Below, in pieces: positions 1 to 6,723 of a stretch of 15,399 bases of DNA; within the stretch, counting starts at the first letter, position 1, and each line of letters begins with the position of its first letter. The position numbers and the translations under genes were made by a program. This stretch comes from Candidatus Poseidoniaceae archaeon (GTDB lineage: Archaea; Thermoplasmatota; Poseidoniia; Poseidoniales; Poseidoniaceae): positions 1-15,399 of the forward strand of contig JALRLN010000019.1 of the NCBI GenBank assembly GCA_023254445.1. Reading direction: 5' to 3'. The notes beneath the pieces were generated by a model that did no database searches, was not told the origin of the DNA, and saw only the letters and a program-made list of their open reading frames with translations.

Positions 1-21
1 CAGCAAGCGGAAGGTGCCCAT
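1..21 (-). CDS. 5' end of an unidentified gene running off the left edge
   Basis: Only seven codons are visible (M-G-T-F-R-L-L), so the product cannot be named. The start is supported by a Shine-Dalgarno-like GGTGAGG on the minus strand at 32-26, four bases before the ATG at 21, and by a weak TATA-like GTGATAAA at 58-51. It lies 52 bases downstream of the XTP pyrophosphatase gene on the same strand and could be co-transcribed with it or have its own promoter. It is a partial gene call resting on start signals alone. Confidence 0.4.
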
Positions 22-73
22 GGTGCCTCACCCCCTGCTCGCGTGTGTTGTTTATCACCGTGATGCCGGCGCG

Positions 74-724
74 TCACAGGTTCGACGGAACCTGAGAAAG
101 GAGGTCGGTCAGGGCACGGATTCGATGGCTGAAGGCCGCTTTGGTGGCGCTATCGACGGCCGCAAAGGTGCGTCCATGCGTGGAGACCTCCCCTTGTTGG
201 CCGGCCTCGACAGGTTGTCCTGCGAGGTCGAGGTCGCGTGGAATGAACACGGGGTCGAACCCGAAGCCACCTTCTCCGTCGACGTTTGCTGCAATTCGAC
301 CCGGGCAGGTGCCGTGGCCCACCATCGTGCCGTGTGGTGTGTGCAAGCAGGCCACAGCGCGGAATTCAGCCGCTCGCAGGCCTGATTCAACCTTCAGGTC
401 CTCGCTGTGGAGGTGGGACAGCAAACGCAGGATTCCGGCGCACCCGATGGTCTGCAGCGCATACGCGGAGTACACTCCTGGAAACCCGTCGAGCGACGTC
501 ACGAACAACCCTGCGTCCTCAACGAGGATCCACGCGTCTTCCGTAGGGAGGTGCGCCTTGGCTTGGTCGATTTTCGCTCGTGCAACGGTTTCGAGGTCGT
601 CGCTTTGAGGTTCAACAATGCCGTCGACGTGGAGTTGGACGACCTGGTAGCCCAGGGGTTCGAGGTGGAGGGCTGCTTCGCTCACCTTTCCTTCGTTCGA
701 GGTGAGGAAGTGGATGCGGGTCAT
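74..724 (-). CDS. rdgB: XTP/dITP diphosphatase (Ham1/RdgB family)
   Basis: This 216-residue protein should hydrolyse non-canonical purine triphosphates (XTP, dITP, ITP) to monophosphate and pyrophosphate, cleaning the cytosolic nucleotide pool before polymerases use it. The Ham1 fold motifs appear in order: TSNEGK near the N-terminus (T8, N10, K13; triphosphate binding), V-E-D-A-G-L with the catalytic Asp70, FPGVYSA at 81-87, GGFGFDP at 152-158 and the SHR nucleotide-binding motif at 199-201 with Lys195 before it. The family is usually 185-200 residues; the excess is a polar insert around 163-186 between the GFDP and TFA segments. The start at 724 is leaderless-like: a T-rich element on the minus strand (755-748) is centred about 27 bases upstream. 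It is divergent to the fluoride channel gene. Family assignment is secure. Confidence 0.93.
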   Translation of the reverse strand: MTRIHFLTSNEGKVSEAALHLEPLGYQVVQLHVDGIVEPQSDDLETVARAKIDQAKAHLPTEDAWILVEDAGLFVTSLDGFPGVYSAYALQTIGCAGILRLLSHLHSEDLKVESGLRAAEFRAVACLHTPHGTMVGHGTCPGRIAANVDGEGGFGFDPVFIPRDLDLAGQPVEAGQQGEVSTHGRTFAAVDSATKAAFSHRIRALTDLLSQVPSNL

Positions 725-747
725 GCACTCCGATGGGGGACCCCCGC

Positions 748-755
748 TTCAAAAC
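748..755 (-). promoter_or_regulatory. Possible TATA-like box for rdgB
   Basis: Reading the minus strand, GTTTTGAA is the only A/T-rich stretch in the short divergent region between rdgB and crcB. Its centre is about 27 bases before the rdgB ATG, the archaeal spacing for a leaderless or nearly leaderless transcript. No downstream Shine-Dalgarno is seen. The match is weak and is offered only as a candidate. Confidence 0.25.
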
Positions 756-793
756 GGCGGCAAGGCTTCATGCCGGGCGAACCTCGTGCAACC

Positions 794-1165
794 ATGGTCG
801 CGAACGTCCTGCTCGTCGCGTTGGGCGGAGCGCTCGGCGCGGTCCTTCGCTGGAGCATCGCTCCTCCTGCAGATGCGACCGGATGGCCGCATGGAACCTT
901 GGTGGTCAACCTGCTTGGTTCCTTGTTGCTCGGGGTCGTGGCCGTGCTGCTGGCCGCCTCCGTGATGAGCCGGGAGCAAGCGCTGCTGGTGGGGACCGGG
1001 CTGCTCGGCGCCTTCACCACCATGTCGACGTACGCGCTTGAGTTGGTCCGCCTGAGCGAGGAAGGGGCGTGGTCCCTCGCGGCCGCATACTTCCTCGTGA
1101 CGGCCCTAGGCTGCCCCCTCATGGCATGGATTGGCTGGACGGCCGCCTCAAGCGCGTTCCAGTGA
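794..1165 (+). CDS. crcB: Fluoride-exporting channel of the CrcB/Fluc family
   Basis: This is a 123-residue, four-helix membrane protein of normal CrcB length. Fluc channels assemble as antiparallel dual-topology dimers that let fluoride leave the cytoplasm. Family landmarks are the first-helix GGALGAVLRW (Arg19), the conserved Asn39 in TLVVNLLGS of helix 2, and GLLGAFTTMSTYALE in the broken helix 3. The two phenylalanines of the usual TTFSTF motif are Met77 and Tyr80 here, a notable change. Only one copy is present, so a homodimer is expected. An in-frame ATG at 770 would add eight residues (MPGEPRAT); I prefer 794 because the protein then starts directly at helix 1 as in relatives. No clear Shine-Dalgarno or fluoride riboswitch is visible. 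The stop directly abuts that of the convergent cation transporter gene. Confidence 0.9.
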   Translation: MVANVLLVALGGALGAVLRWSIAPPADATGWPHGTLVVNLLGSLLLGVVAVLLAASVMSREQALLVGTGLLGAFTTMSTYALELVRLSEEGAWSLAAAYFLVTALGCPLMAWIGWTAASSAFQ

Positions 1166-2281
1166 TCACCGTGGTGAACGAACCTCGACGCTGTCGATGG
1201 GCTCGAGCGCGGCCACGGCCGCGCGCCCCGCCTCGACTGTGGCGTCAGGGGTGTCCGCAGCGCAGCACAGGACGGCCGTGACGCCGACGCCAAGCAGGTG
1301 CATGGTGACGTCGACCAGCGGGCTTGTGTCGGTGGCTTCCGCCCATGCTGTTCGGATGTCGCGCTCGAGGCGATGGCCGTCCGGAAGGTGGACCGGCGCC
1401 TCATCGTCGTCCTCTGGGTCGATGTGGATGGTGATGTCTTCCATGCGTGGGACGGCCTTCAGCACCCGATGCATCGCTCGGTGCGCGATCTCGTGGCCCT
1501 GGGTCACCGAGATGTGCGGGCGCACCTGAACGTGCGCTTCCGCGAAGATGAGCCCCCCCACGGTCTTCGTTTTCAGCACGTGGACGTCTTCGACGCCACC
1601 GGTCGCAAGGATCGTCTCCATCATCGTCGCATGGGTGGCGTCGTCCACGGCTGCTTCGGAGAGTTCGAGCAGGGCTTCGGAAAGGATGCCCCATCCGCCG
1701 TGAAGGAAGAGCAGCCCGACCACCATGGCTGCGAGCAAGTCCCCGCTCGACACACCCGCCATGGCGGCGGCGAGGCCGACAAAGACGGCGATGCTCGAGA
1801 GCGAGTCCGTGCGATGGTGCACCGCGTTCGCCTTGAGGATGGGTCGAGCGTGCCGGTTCGCCACGCGAACCGTGGCGTGGTACAGCCCCTCCTTGGCAAG
1901 GATGGCGATGACGGCCACGGCAAGGGCTGGACCGTCGGGGGTCAGCCATTCTTGGGTTTGCAGCCGGCGTGCCGTCTCAAGGATGAGCCCCAGGCCGGTC
2001 GCGATCACGAGCAAGCCGACGGCCAGCGAGGCGATCGTCTCGAACCGTCGATGCCCGTACGGGTGGTTTTCGTCGGCTTCCGCCGAGCCGAGTTTGACAG
2101 CGATGTAGACCACAACGTCCGAAACGAGGTCGGTCAACGAATGGAGGGCGTCCGCCAGAAGGGCGACGCTGCCGTACAGAAGGCCACCTGCCGCCTTGAC
2201 CGCGATGAGCACGAGGTTGACGACGCCGCCAAGCAGGGTGACCTGCCGCGCGGCACGGTCACCTGCATCGTGCTCCGCCAT
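1166..2281 (-). CDS. Cation diffusion facilitator (CDF) metal efflux transporter with extended C-terminus
   Basis: The 371-residue protein belongs to the CDF family, proton-coupled exporters of divalent metals (Zn, Fe, Mn, Co). Six helices are predictable within residues 15-205. Metal-site pairs are H47-x3-D51 in TM2 (HSLTD) and H155-x3-D159 in TM5 (HHRTD), and the family loop ENHPYGHRRFE sits at 71-81. The HxxxD/HxxxD pattern is the arrangement of zinc-type CDFs, but specificity cannot be settled by reading. Residues 211-290 form the cytoplasmic dimerisation domain (GGVEDVHVLKTKTVGG, then HIDPEDDD). A further ~75 residues (296-371) follow, which ordinary ~300-residue CDFs lack. The gene lies 42 bases downstream of nadA, has a GAGGT ribosome site about 8 bases before its ATG and a TATA-like element of its own, so it may be both read through and independently expressed. 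Confidence 0.9.
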   Translation of the reverse strand: MAEHDAGDRAARQVTLLGGVVNLVLIAVKAAGGLLYGSVALLADALHSLTDLVSDVVVYIAVKLGSAEADENHPYGHRRFETIASLAVGLLVIATGLGLILETARRLQTQEWLTPDGPALAVAVIAILAKEGLYHATVRVANRHARPILKANAVHHRTDSLSSIAVFVGLAAAMAGVSSGDLLAAMVVGLLFLHGGWGILSEALLELSEAAVDDATHATMMETILATGGVEDVHVLKTKTVGGLIFAEAHVQVRPHISVTQGHEIAHRAMHRVLKAVPRMEDITIHIDPEDDDEAPVHLPDGHRLERDIRTAWAEATDTSPLVDVTMHLLGVGVTAVLCCAADTPDATVEAGRAAVAALEPIDSVEVRSPR

Positions 2282-2302
2282 GCGTGGACCTCAGGGCCGA
2301 CC

Positions 2303-2310
2303 CCAATAAG
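2303..2310 (-). promoter_or_regulatory. Candidate TATA-like box in the nadA-CDF gap
   Basis: On the minus strand this reads CTTATTGG, the only A/T-rich stretch in the 42-base gap. It is centred about 26 bases before the transporter ATG at 2281. That spacing would allow an internal promoter for the metal transporter separate from nadA. A GAGGT ribosome site also lies before the ATG, so a longer leader from nadA is equally possible. Confidence 0.3.
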
Positions 2311-2323
2311 CACACGGACCGCG

Positions 2324-3496
2324 TCACGACGTGATGGCCAGCATGCGCTCAAGAGCGATGAGCGCCCCTTCCTGCACGTCCGTGGGCACGATGACCTGGT
2401 TCGGCAGTTCACCTGCCTCAACCCGCTCCAGGACGTCGAGCAAAAAGGCAGGGTGAATCATGTACATTGTTGAGCACGGGCACACCTCCGCATCAAGGCA
2501 TTCGATGTGCTTGTCTGGGTGCTCCTTTGCCATGCGGGCCACCATGTTGATCTCCGTCCCAACAGCGATGGAGGCTCCGGCTGGTTGTGCTTCGATGAAA
2601 CGCTTGATGTGCTCCGTGGAGCCATCAGCATCCGCTGCTTCAACCGTGGCGCGTGGGCACTCTGGATGAACCACCACCACACCGTCCGGATGGGCCATTC
2701 GGAAAGCATCGATCTGCGGGACAGTGAAGCGTTCGTGAACGCTGCAGTACCCGTGCCACAGCACGATACGAGCCGCGTCCATGCCGGAGGACGCGCCCTT
2801 TCCGGGCGTCCATACCGGCATGACGTCCTCCTCAAGGCCGAGTTTCAAGCCGGTGTTGCGGCCGAGGTGCTGGTCGGGAAAGAAGAGCACCGCCCCGTCC
2901 GGACCGGCGCGCTCGAAGGCCCACTCAAGGACGCCTCTGGCGTTTGAAGAAGTGCAGACCACACCTCCGTGGCGTCCGACGAAATCCTTCAGGGCCGCGC
3001 TGCTGTTCATGTAGGTCACGGGGACGAGGTAGGCCGCTCCCGGCTCAGCAGGGGCGCCCGGGTCCGCACGTCCGGCAGGGTCCTTCCAACCGCCCTGCTC
3101 GAGCATCGTCGGCCAGTCCCGTTCCACCTCTTCGAGGGTGGCCATGTCCGCCATGGAGCAGCCCGCGCGAAGCGTGGGCATCAGCACCGCTTGTTCGTCC
3201 CGGGTCAGGATGTCGGCCGATTCGGCCATGAAATGGACCCCGCAAAACACGATCACGTTGGCGTTCGAATCGGCCGCTTTCCGGCTCAACATGAAGGAAT
3301 CTCCAACGTAATCGGCGTGTTCGACGATGCCGTCGCGCTGGTAATGGTGGCCGAGAAGGAGCACGCGGTCACCAAGGCGAGCACGAACGGCGTGGATGGC
3401 GTCCGAGATGTCCTGCTCTTCCGGTGACTTTGTGGTGTCCATGTAGTCGACCACGCACATTGGCAGGCTGGTCGCCATGGTCCTCGTGTGGCCCAT
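2324..3496 (-). CDS. nadA: Quinolinate synthase NadA
   Basis: NadA condenses iminoaspartate with dihydroxyacetone phosphate to quinolinate, the [4Fe-4S]-dependent step of de novo NAD synthesis. From the ATG at 3496 the protein has 390 residues, longer than the usual 300-370 partly because of an Ala/Pro/Gly-rich insert near 136-155. Landmarks are LLGHHYQRDGI-EHADYVGDS near 47-66, FCGVHFMAESA near 84-94, and the three cluster ligands: Cys113 (AGCSMADMA), Cys181 (CTSSNA) and a cysteine of CPCSTM (339 or 341). FFPDQHLGRNTG, WHGYCSVHERF and HPECP are also family-typical. Start choice: a TTG at 3514 also opens the frame, but the G-rich run just before 3496 looks like the ribosome site, and the residues added by TTG look like leader; ATG 3478 is another option. 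No nadB or nadC is in view. Confidence 0.95.
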   Translation of the reverse strand: MGHTRTMATSLPMCVVDYMDTTKSPEEQDISDAIHAVRARLGDRVLLLGHHYQRDGIVEHADYVGDSFMLSRKAADSNANVIVFCGVHFMAESADILTRDEQAVLMPTLRAGCSMADMATLEEVERDWPTMLEQGGWKDPAGRADPGAPAEPGAAYLVPVTYMNSSAALKDFVGRHGGVVCTSSNARGVLEWAFERAGPDGAVLFFPDQHLGRNTGLKLGLEEDVMPVWTPGKGASSGMDAARIVLWHGYCSVHERFTVPQIDAFRMAHPDGVVVVHPECPRATVEAADADGSTEHIKRFIEAQPAGASIAVGTEINMVARMAKEHPDKHIECLDAEVCPCSTMYMIHPAFLLDVLERVEAGELPNQVIVPTDVQEGALIALERMLAITS

Positions 3497-3537
3497 CCTG
3501 CCCCCCCTTTTCAACGGATGGTGTGCGGGCGAGGCTC

Positions 3538-3543
3538 CATATG
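3538..3543. promoter_or_regulatory. Candidate shared core of a divergent promoter (nadA / ABC transporter)
   Basis: A palindromic CATATG is the only A/T-rich core in the 68 bases between nadA and the ABC ATPase gene. Its centre lies 25 bases before the ATPase ATG at 3565 and about 26 bases before position 3514 on the other strand. Archaeal TATA boxes sit about 25-27 bases before the transcription start. One box could therefore give a leaderless ATPase mRNA rightward and, leftward, a nadA mRNA with an ~18-base leader carrying the G-rich ribosome site. This is inferred from spacing only. Confidence 0.35.
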
Positions 3544-3564
3544 TGGGGGCGATGAAGTGCCCTC

Positions 3565-4341
3565 ATGGGAGAAGGCCGGCAGCTCCTCGTTGAGGCGAAG
3601 GACCTCGGCAAGCGCTACGGCGATTTCATTGCGCTGCACCCCCTTGACGTTCGGGTGCATGAGGGTGAATTCTTCGGCGTCTTCGGACCCAACGGAGCAG
3701 GCAAGTCCACCTTCATCAAGCTCCTCACCGGGCAACTCCGCCCGAGCATCGGTCACATCGAAGTGCTCGGCATCGATGCCGTCGCGGACCCTCAGCACCT
3801 GAAGGCCAACATTGGCATCGTTCCAGAATCAGAATCGCCTCCTTCGTTCCTCACGCCTCCTGAGTTCCTCACCTTCGTGGCGCGCTTGCGCGGCCTGGAC
3901 GACGTCGTAGCCAAGGTGGAACATTGGCTGGAGTGGTTTGGCCTGAACGAAAAAAGGGACACGATGTGCAAGGACCTCTCCAAGGGACAGCGGCAGAAGG
4001 TGATGCTCGCTTCGGCCTTCATCCATGCACCGCGCCTGCTCTTTTTGGACGAGCCGTTCGCCAACCTCGATCCAATCTACCAGCGGAAATGCCGCGAGTG
4101 GTTGCTCGACCACGTCGCTGCAGGGGGGACCATTTTCCTGTGCTCGCACGTCCTTGAGACCGCCGAACGTTTGTGCAACCGGATGGCGATCATCAACCAA
4201 GGCAAGGTCCTGGCTGCCGGGACGGTCGCCGACCTGCGCGCCCATCCCGAGGAGACCCTCGAAGACGTGTTCATTCGGCTCGTCGGGCATTCCATCGAAG
4301 AAGCGGAGCGACGCTCCGGCGACGGCGCCGAGGAGGAATGA
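3565..4341 (+). CDS. ABC transporter ATP-binding protein (ABC-2 exporter type)
   Basis: This 258-residue protein is the ATP-hydrolysing subunit of an ABC-2-type transporter and works as a dimer on the inner face of the membrane with the permease encoded next. Seen in order: Walker A GPNGAGKST (41-49), a Q-loop region GIVPESES where Glu88 replaces glutamine, a common feature of ABC-2 ATPases, the signature LSKGQ (138-142), Walker B LLFLDEP (158-164, catalytic Glu163), the D-loop NLD and switch His195 (CSHVLETAERL). The C-terminal TLEDVFIRLVG helix is typical of the CcmA/NatA group. The frame has a stop at 3553-3555, which fixes the start at or after 3565. No Shine-Dalgarno is present, consistent with leaderless transcription from the CATATG box. 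The stop is two bases from the permease start. The substrate is unknown. Confidence 0.93.
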   Translation: MGEGRQLLVEAKDLGKRYGDFIALHPLDVRVHEGEFFGVFGPNGAGKSTFIKLLTGQLRPSIGHIEVLGIDAVADPQHLKANIGIVPESESPPSFLTPPEFLTFVARLRGLDDVVAKVEHWLEWFGLNEKRDTMCKDLSKGQRQKVMLASAFIHAPRLLFLDEPFANLDPIYQRKCREWLLDHVAAGGTIFLCSHVLETAERLCNRMAIINQGKVLAAGTVADLRAHPEETLEDVFIRLVGHSIEEAERRSGDGAEEE

Positions 4342-4343
4342 GC

Positions 4344-6038
4344 ATGGGCGTTCACATCGCCTCCCGTGAGTGGGACGAGGCGGTGGCTGCGCCCGCAACG
4401 GCCCCGACGGGGCGCACCAAGGTGCAACGCCTCGTGCTCAACGAGCCGATGCGCGGCTGGGCCGCGTTCCGGACCACCTTCCGTGCCATGTTCCTCGAAG
4501 AGTGGCGGGAGACGGTCGATTTTGCCCGTGCGCGGCAAATCATCCTCTTCCCCCTGCTCTTGACCCTGATCACCACCGTCACGACGATCGGGCTTCAGTT
4601 CCTCGTGGGCACGGGAGCAGCCCAAGTGAGCGACATTGAGGAGCGCACGTTCAGTTGGGACCAGATGCGCGTGGCCCTCCACCTGCCCCTGCTCATGTTT
4701 TCCATCGGGATGGGCACCTTCGCGTTCAAGGGGCAGGAAGCCATCATGCAGCGAACGGGTTCGAAAAACCGCCTGCTCGCTGCACCTGCCTTGCAACCGC
4801 TCACCACTTCGGCGGCGCACTTCACGTACTTCGTCAAGGACCTCGTCTACTACGTCCTGCTGATCCTCACCCCGATCGTTGCGGGGATGTCGCTCGGCTT
4901 GCTGCTTGACGGCGTGGGCGTCGTGGACACTCCGCTGCAATGGGGTTCCGTGGTGTGGACCTGGGCGGCCATGGTGACGACCATCGCTGAGGGGCTTTCG
5001 CTCGCGTTCTTGGGTTCTGTGCTCTGGCTTCGTGGCCGTCCCTTCACCCTCATCGGCCCTGTCGGGGCCGTGGCCGTTGGGCTCGGGGCTGGCCTTGGTC
5101 TGGTGCCCTGGGACAGCATGCTGGTCGGGCTCGTCGTGCAGCGCAGCCATGCCGTCCTGCCGGTCGTGGTTGGGTTGGCCGCCGCCGGGCTGGTCGGCGC
5201 CCTTGCCTCGTCGTTGCTCCTCGACGACTTTGAGGTCCGTGTGACCGCCAGAAAAGACCTGTTGAACCCCATTCACGCACGCCTCGGATTCCTGGGTCGG
5301 GGAACGCTCAGGCTCTTGGTCGCCAAGGAATTTGTTGACCTCTACCGCTCTGGAACGATTCAGAAAATGACCGTCTCGTATTCCATTCCGTTGCTGGTGC
5401 TGCTCGGTATGGCCTGGCTGATCGATTTCGCCGAAGCGCCAATTCCGATCAACCTGCTGTCCTACGCACCGTTCCTCGGCTTCTTCGGGTTCAATTTCTA
5501 CTCTTGGCTGACCATCCTCGACTCCCCCGATTTCATGAACGGCTTGCCCCTTCGGGTCCCCCAACTGCTGAGGGCAAAGGTCGTCGTGTATTTCCTCGCA
5601 ACCTCGTGGATTTCGCTGATCTTCTTCGTCCTGATGGCGTGGCGTCTCGACGAATGGAACGCGTTGCCCACCGGGCTTGCGGTAATGTTCGCCAACTCCA
5701 TCTACATCGTGGCCCTCACTGCCTTCCTCATGGGCCTCAAGCCCAACAAGGCCATCTTCGACGGACGCATCATGTTCTGGTTCTGGTTGGGGACCGTTCT
5801 TCCGCTGCTCGGCCTTTTTTTGCTGTCCTTCACGCAAGGTGATGTTGGCCTCTACGGCAACTGGTGGGAACGCGTCAGCGAGCAGGGCCTCGACGCGACC
5901 TCCACCGCCTACGATGTTTCCATGGTGCGGGGGGGCTACCTTGGCATCCTCGGGATTTCCGGCATGCTGCTCCTTGGCTCCGCTGTGCTCTGGGCCCTCA
6001 TCGACGTTCGCTGGTCCAAGCGTCCGTTCGAAAACTGA
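4344..6038 (+). CDS. ABC-2-type transporter permease, 12 predicted helices in two homologous halves
   Basis: The 564-residue integral membrane protein is the probable transmembrane partner of the preceding ATPase. A cytosolic N-terminus (1-65) is followed by hydrophobic stretches near 66-89, 112-127, 163-190, 203-229, 234-256 and 269-292, then a basic cytosolic linker (293-340), then 344-361, 371-392, 413-433, 444-465, 477-495 and 531-553. Each half opens with a similar amphipathic segment (EEWRETVDFARARQ at 52-65; KEFVDLYRSGTIQK at 328-341) before its first helix, suggesting that two six-helix ABC-2 units were fused. A single polypeptide could then supply a full transmembrane domain. ATG 4338 overlaps the ATPase stop, but AGGAGG at 4331-4336 is better placed for ATG 4344. 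No substrate can be inferred; neither sequence nor neighbours identify one. Confidence 0.82.
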   Translation: MGVHIASREWDEAVAAPATAPTGRTKVQRLVLNEPMRGWAAFRTTFRAMFLEEWRETVDFARARQIILFPLLLTLITTVTTIGLQFLVGTGAAQVSDIEERTFSWDQMRVALHLPLLMFSIGMGTFAFKGQEAIMQRTGSKNRLLAAPALQPLTTSAAHFTYFVKDLVYYVLLILTPIVAGMSLGLLLDGVGVVDTPLQWGSVVWTWAAMVTTIAEGLSLAFLGSVLWLRGRPFTLIGPVGAVAVGLGAGLGLVPWDSMLVGLVVQRSHAVLPVVVGLAAAGLVGALASSLLLDDFEVRVTARKDLLNPIHARLGFLGRGTLRLLVAKEFVDLYRSGTIQKMTVSYSIPLLVLLGMAWLIDFAEAPIPINLLSYAPFLGFFGFNFYSWLTILDSPDFMNGLPLRVPQLLRAKVVVYFLATSWISLIFFVLMAWRLDEWNALPTGLAVMFANSIYIVALTAFLMGLKPNKAIFDGRIMFWFWLGTVLPLLGLFLLSFTQGDVGLYGNWWERVSEQGLDATSTAYDVSMVRGGYLGILGISGMLLLGSAVLWALIDVRWSKRPFEN

Positions 6039-6076
6039 GCCGGCGCGTTCATGGGCCGGTGCCGCGAGGCCCGTCC

Positions 6077-6628
6077 ATGCTCATCCTCGCCGTGTGCGGC
6101 TTGCCCGCGTCGGGCAAGGGTGAGTTTGCAGAAGTGGCCCGCCGCATGGGCCTCCCCGTGCGTTCGATGGGGGACATGATTCGTGCCGAGGTCGAGGCCC
6201 GGGGCCTCGAAGGTGGCCCAGAGGTCTTTGGGCAGGTCGCCGTTGACCTTCGTGCCGAACACGGCGACGAGGTGCTCGCCGTGCGCTTGGCCGACGCGAT
6301 CGACAGCGATGTCCCGGTGCCCGTGCTCGTGATCGACGGCATGCGGGGCACGGCGGAACGGCGCGTGTTCCAACAGCGCTGGGGGGACGCGTTTGAGGTG
6401 GTGGCGATCCACGCCGATCCCGACGTGCGTTTCGCCCGAACGCAAGCCCGTGGACGTGCAGAGGACGGAAGCCATGCTCAGTTTGAGCAACGCGACGCTC
6501 GCGAACGAGGATGGGGGGTGGAGGTCCTGATGTCGGAGGCGGAGCATGCGCTCGTCAACCGTGACCCACTCTCGGCGTTCCACGCCGACGCCGAGCGGCT
6601 GCTGAAAAGCGTCCTCCCTGATGCGTGA
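6077..6628 (+). CDS. UPF0200-family P-loop kinase-like NTPase
   Basis: This 183-residue protein matches the archaeal UPF0200 family (MJ1399-like), often labelled dephospho-CoA kinase or nucleotide kinase by similarity; its true substrate is not established to my knowledge. Diagnostic segments are the N-terminal P-loop CGLPASGKGEF (7-17), SMGDMIRAEVEARGLE (35-50), VAVDLRAEHGDE, VIDGMRG (95-101), AIHADPDVRFARTQARGR and FEQRDARERGWG. The P-loop ends GKGE, so the residue after the invariant Lys14 is Gly, as in adenylate kinases (GKGT), with Glu where Ser/Thr is usual. The start is supported by GAGG at 6066-6069, seven bases before the ATG. It follows the permease after 38 bases and may be the last gene of that transcript, though no functional tie to transport is evident. 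Confidence 0.85.
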   Translation: MLILAVCGLPASGKGEFAEVARRMGLPVRSMGDMIRAEVEARGLEGGPEVFGQVAVDLRAEHGDEVLAVRLADAIDSDVPVPVLVIDGMRGTAERRVFQQRWGDAFEVVAIHADPDVRFARTQARGRAEDGSHAQFEQRDARERGWGVEVLMSEAEHALVNRDPLSAFHADAERLLKSVLPDA

Positions 6629-6670
6629 GGCATGCTCCTGTTCGGGGTGCGTCTCGACCATTCGGCGACC

Positions 6671-6680
6671 AAAGGTTATA
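6671..6680 (+). promoter_or_regulatory. Candidate BRE/TATA promoter of the pilus-like operon
   Basis: AAAGGTTATA stands out in a 95-base GC-rich gap. A purine-rich stretch like an archaeal B-recognition element leads directly into TTATA (6676-6680), which would place the transcription start near 6703-6705, about 20 bases before the ATPase ATG. It is the only plausible promoter ahead of the five-gene cluster, since all later gaps are 15 bases or less. Confidence 0.5.
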
Positions 6681-6698
6681 GTCGGGCCGCGGCTGTGG

Positions 6699-6710
6699 CA
6701 AGCATGCTTG
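6699..6710. promoter_or_regulatory. Perfect 12-base palindrome over the expected transcription start (possible operator)
   Basis: CAAGCATGCTTG is identical on both strands with no mismatch or spacer. It begins 18 bases after the TATA-like box, so it covers the predicted initiation site. A dimeric helix-turn-helix repressor bound here would block initiation of the pilus-like operon. No regulator gene is adjacent, so the binding partner is unknown. Confidence 0.35.
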
Positions 6711-6723
6711 GGCGGTCTTGACC

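Noticed and set aside
735..745. GGGGGACCCCC inverted repeat between rdgB and crcB
   Set aside because: The stem is five bases with a one-base centre, too short to form a hairpin, and such runs are expected at this GC content; kept only as a note for a possible protein site.
407..793. An N-terminal extension of the fluoride channel opening at 407
   Set aside because: It is antisense to the 5' half of the XTP pyrophosphatase gene and would more than double the size of a family that is 110-130 residues long.
3263..3271. GTTCGAATC, which looks like a tRNA T-loop
   Set aside because: It falls within nadA coding for a conserved segment, and I found no matching acceptor, D-arm or anticodon arm around it.
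3497..3514. TTG start for nadA at 3514
   Set aside because: The added residues come from a G-rich run that works better as the ribosome site for ATG 3496, and the CATATG box would put the transcription start at about this base.
4077..5837. A long minus-strand open frame of 586 codons antisense to the ABC permease
   Set aside because: Its translation is rich in Arg, Glu, His, Gly and Pro with no domain or hydrophobic pattern; it mirrors a clear membrane-protein gene and arises from GC-biased third positions.
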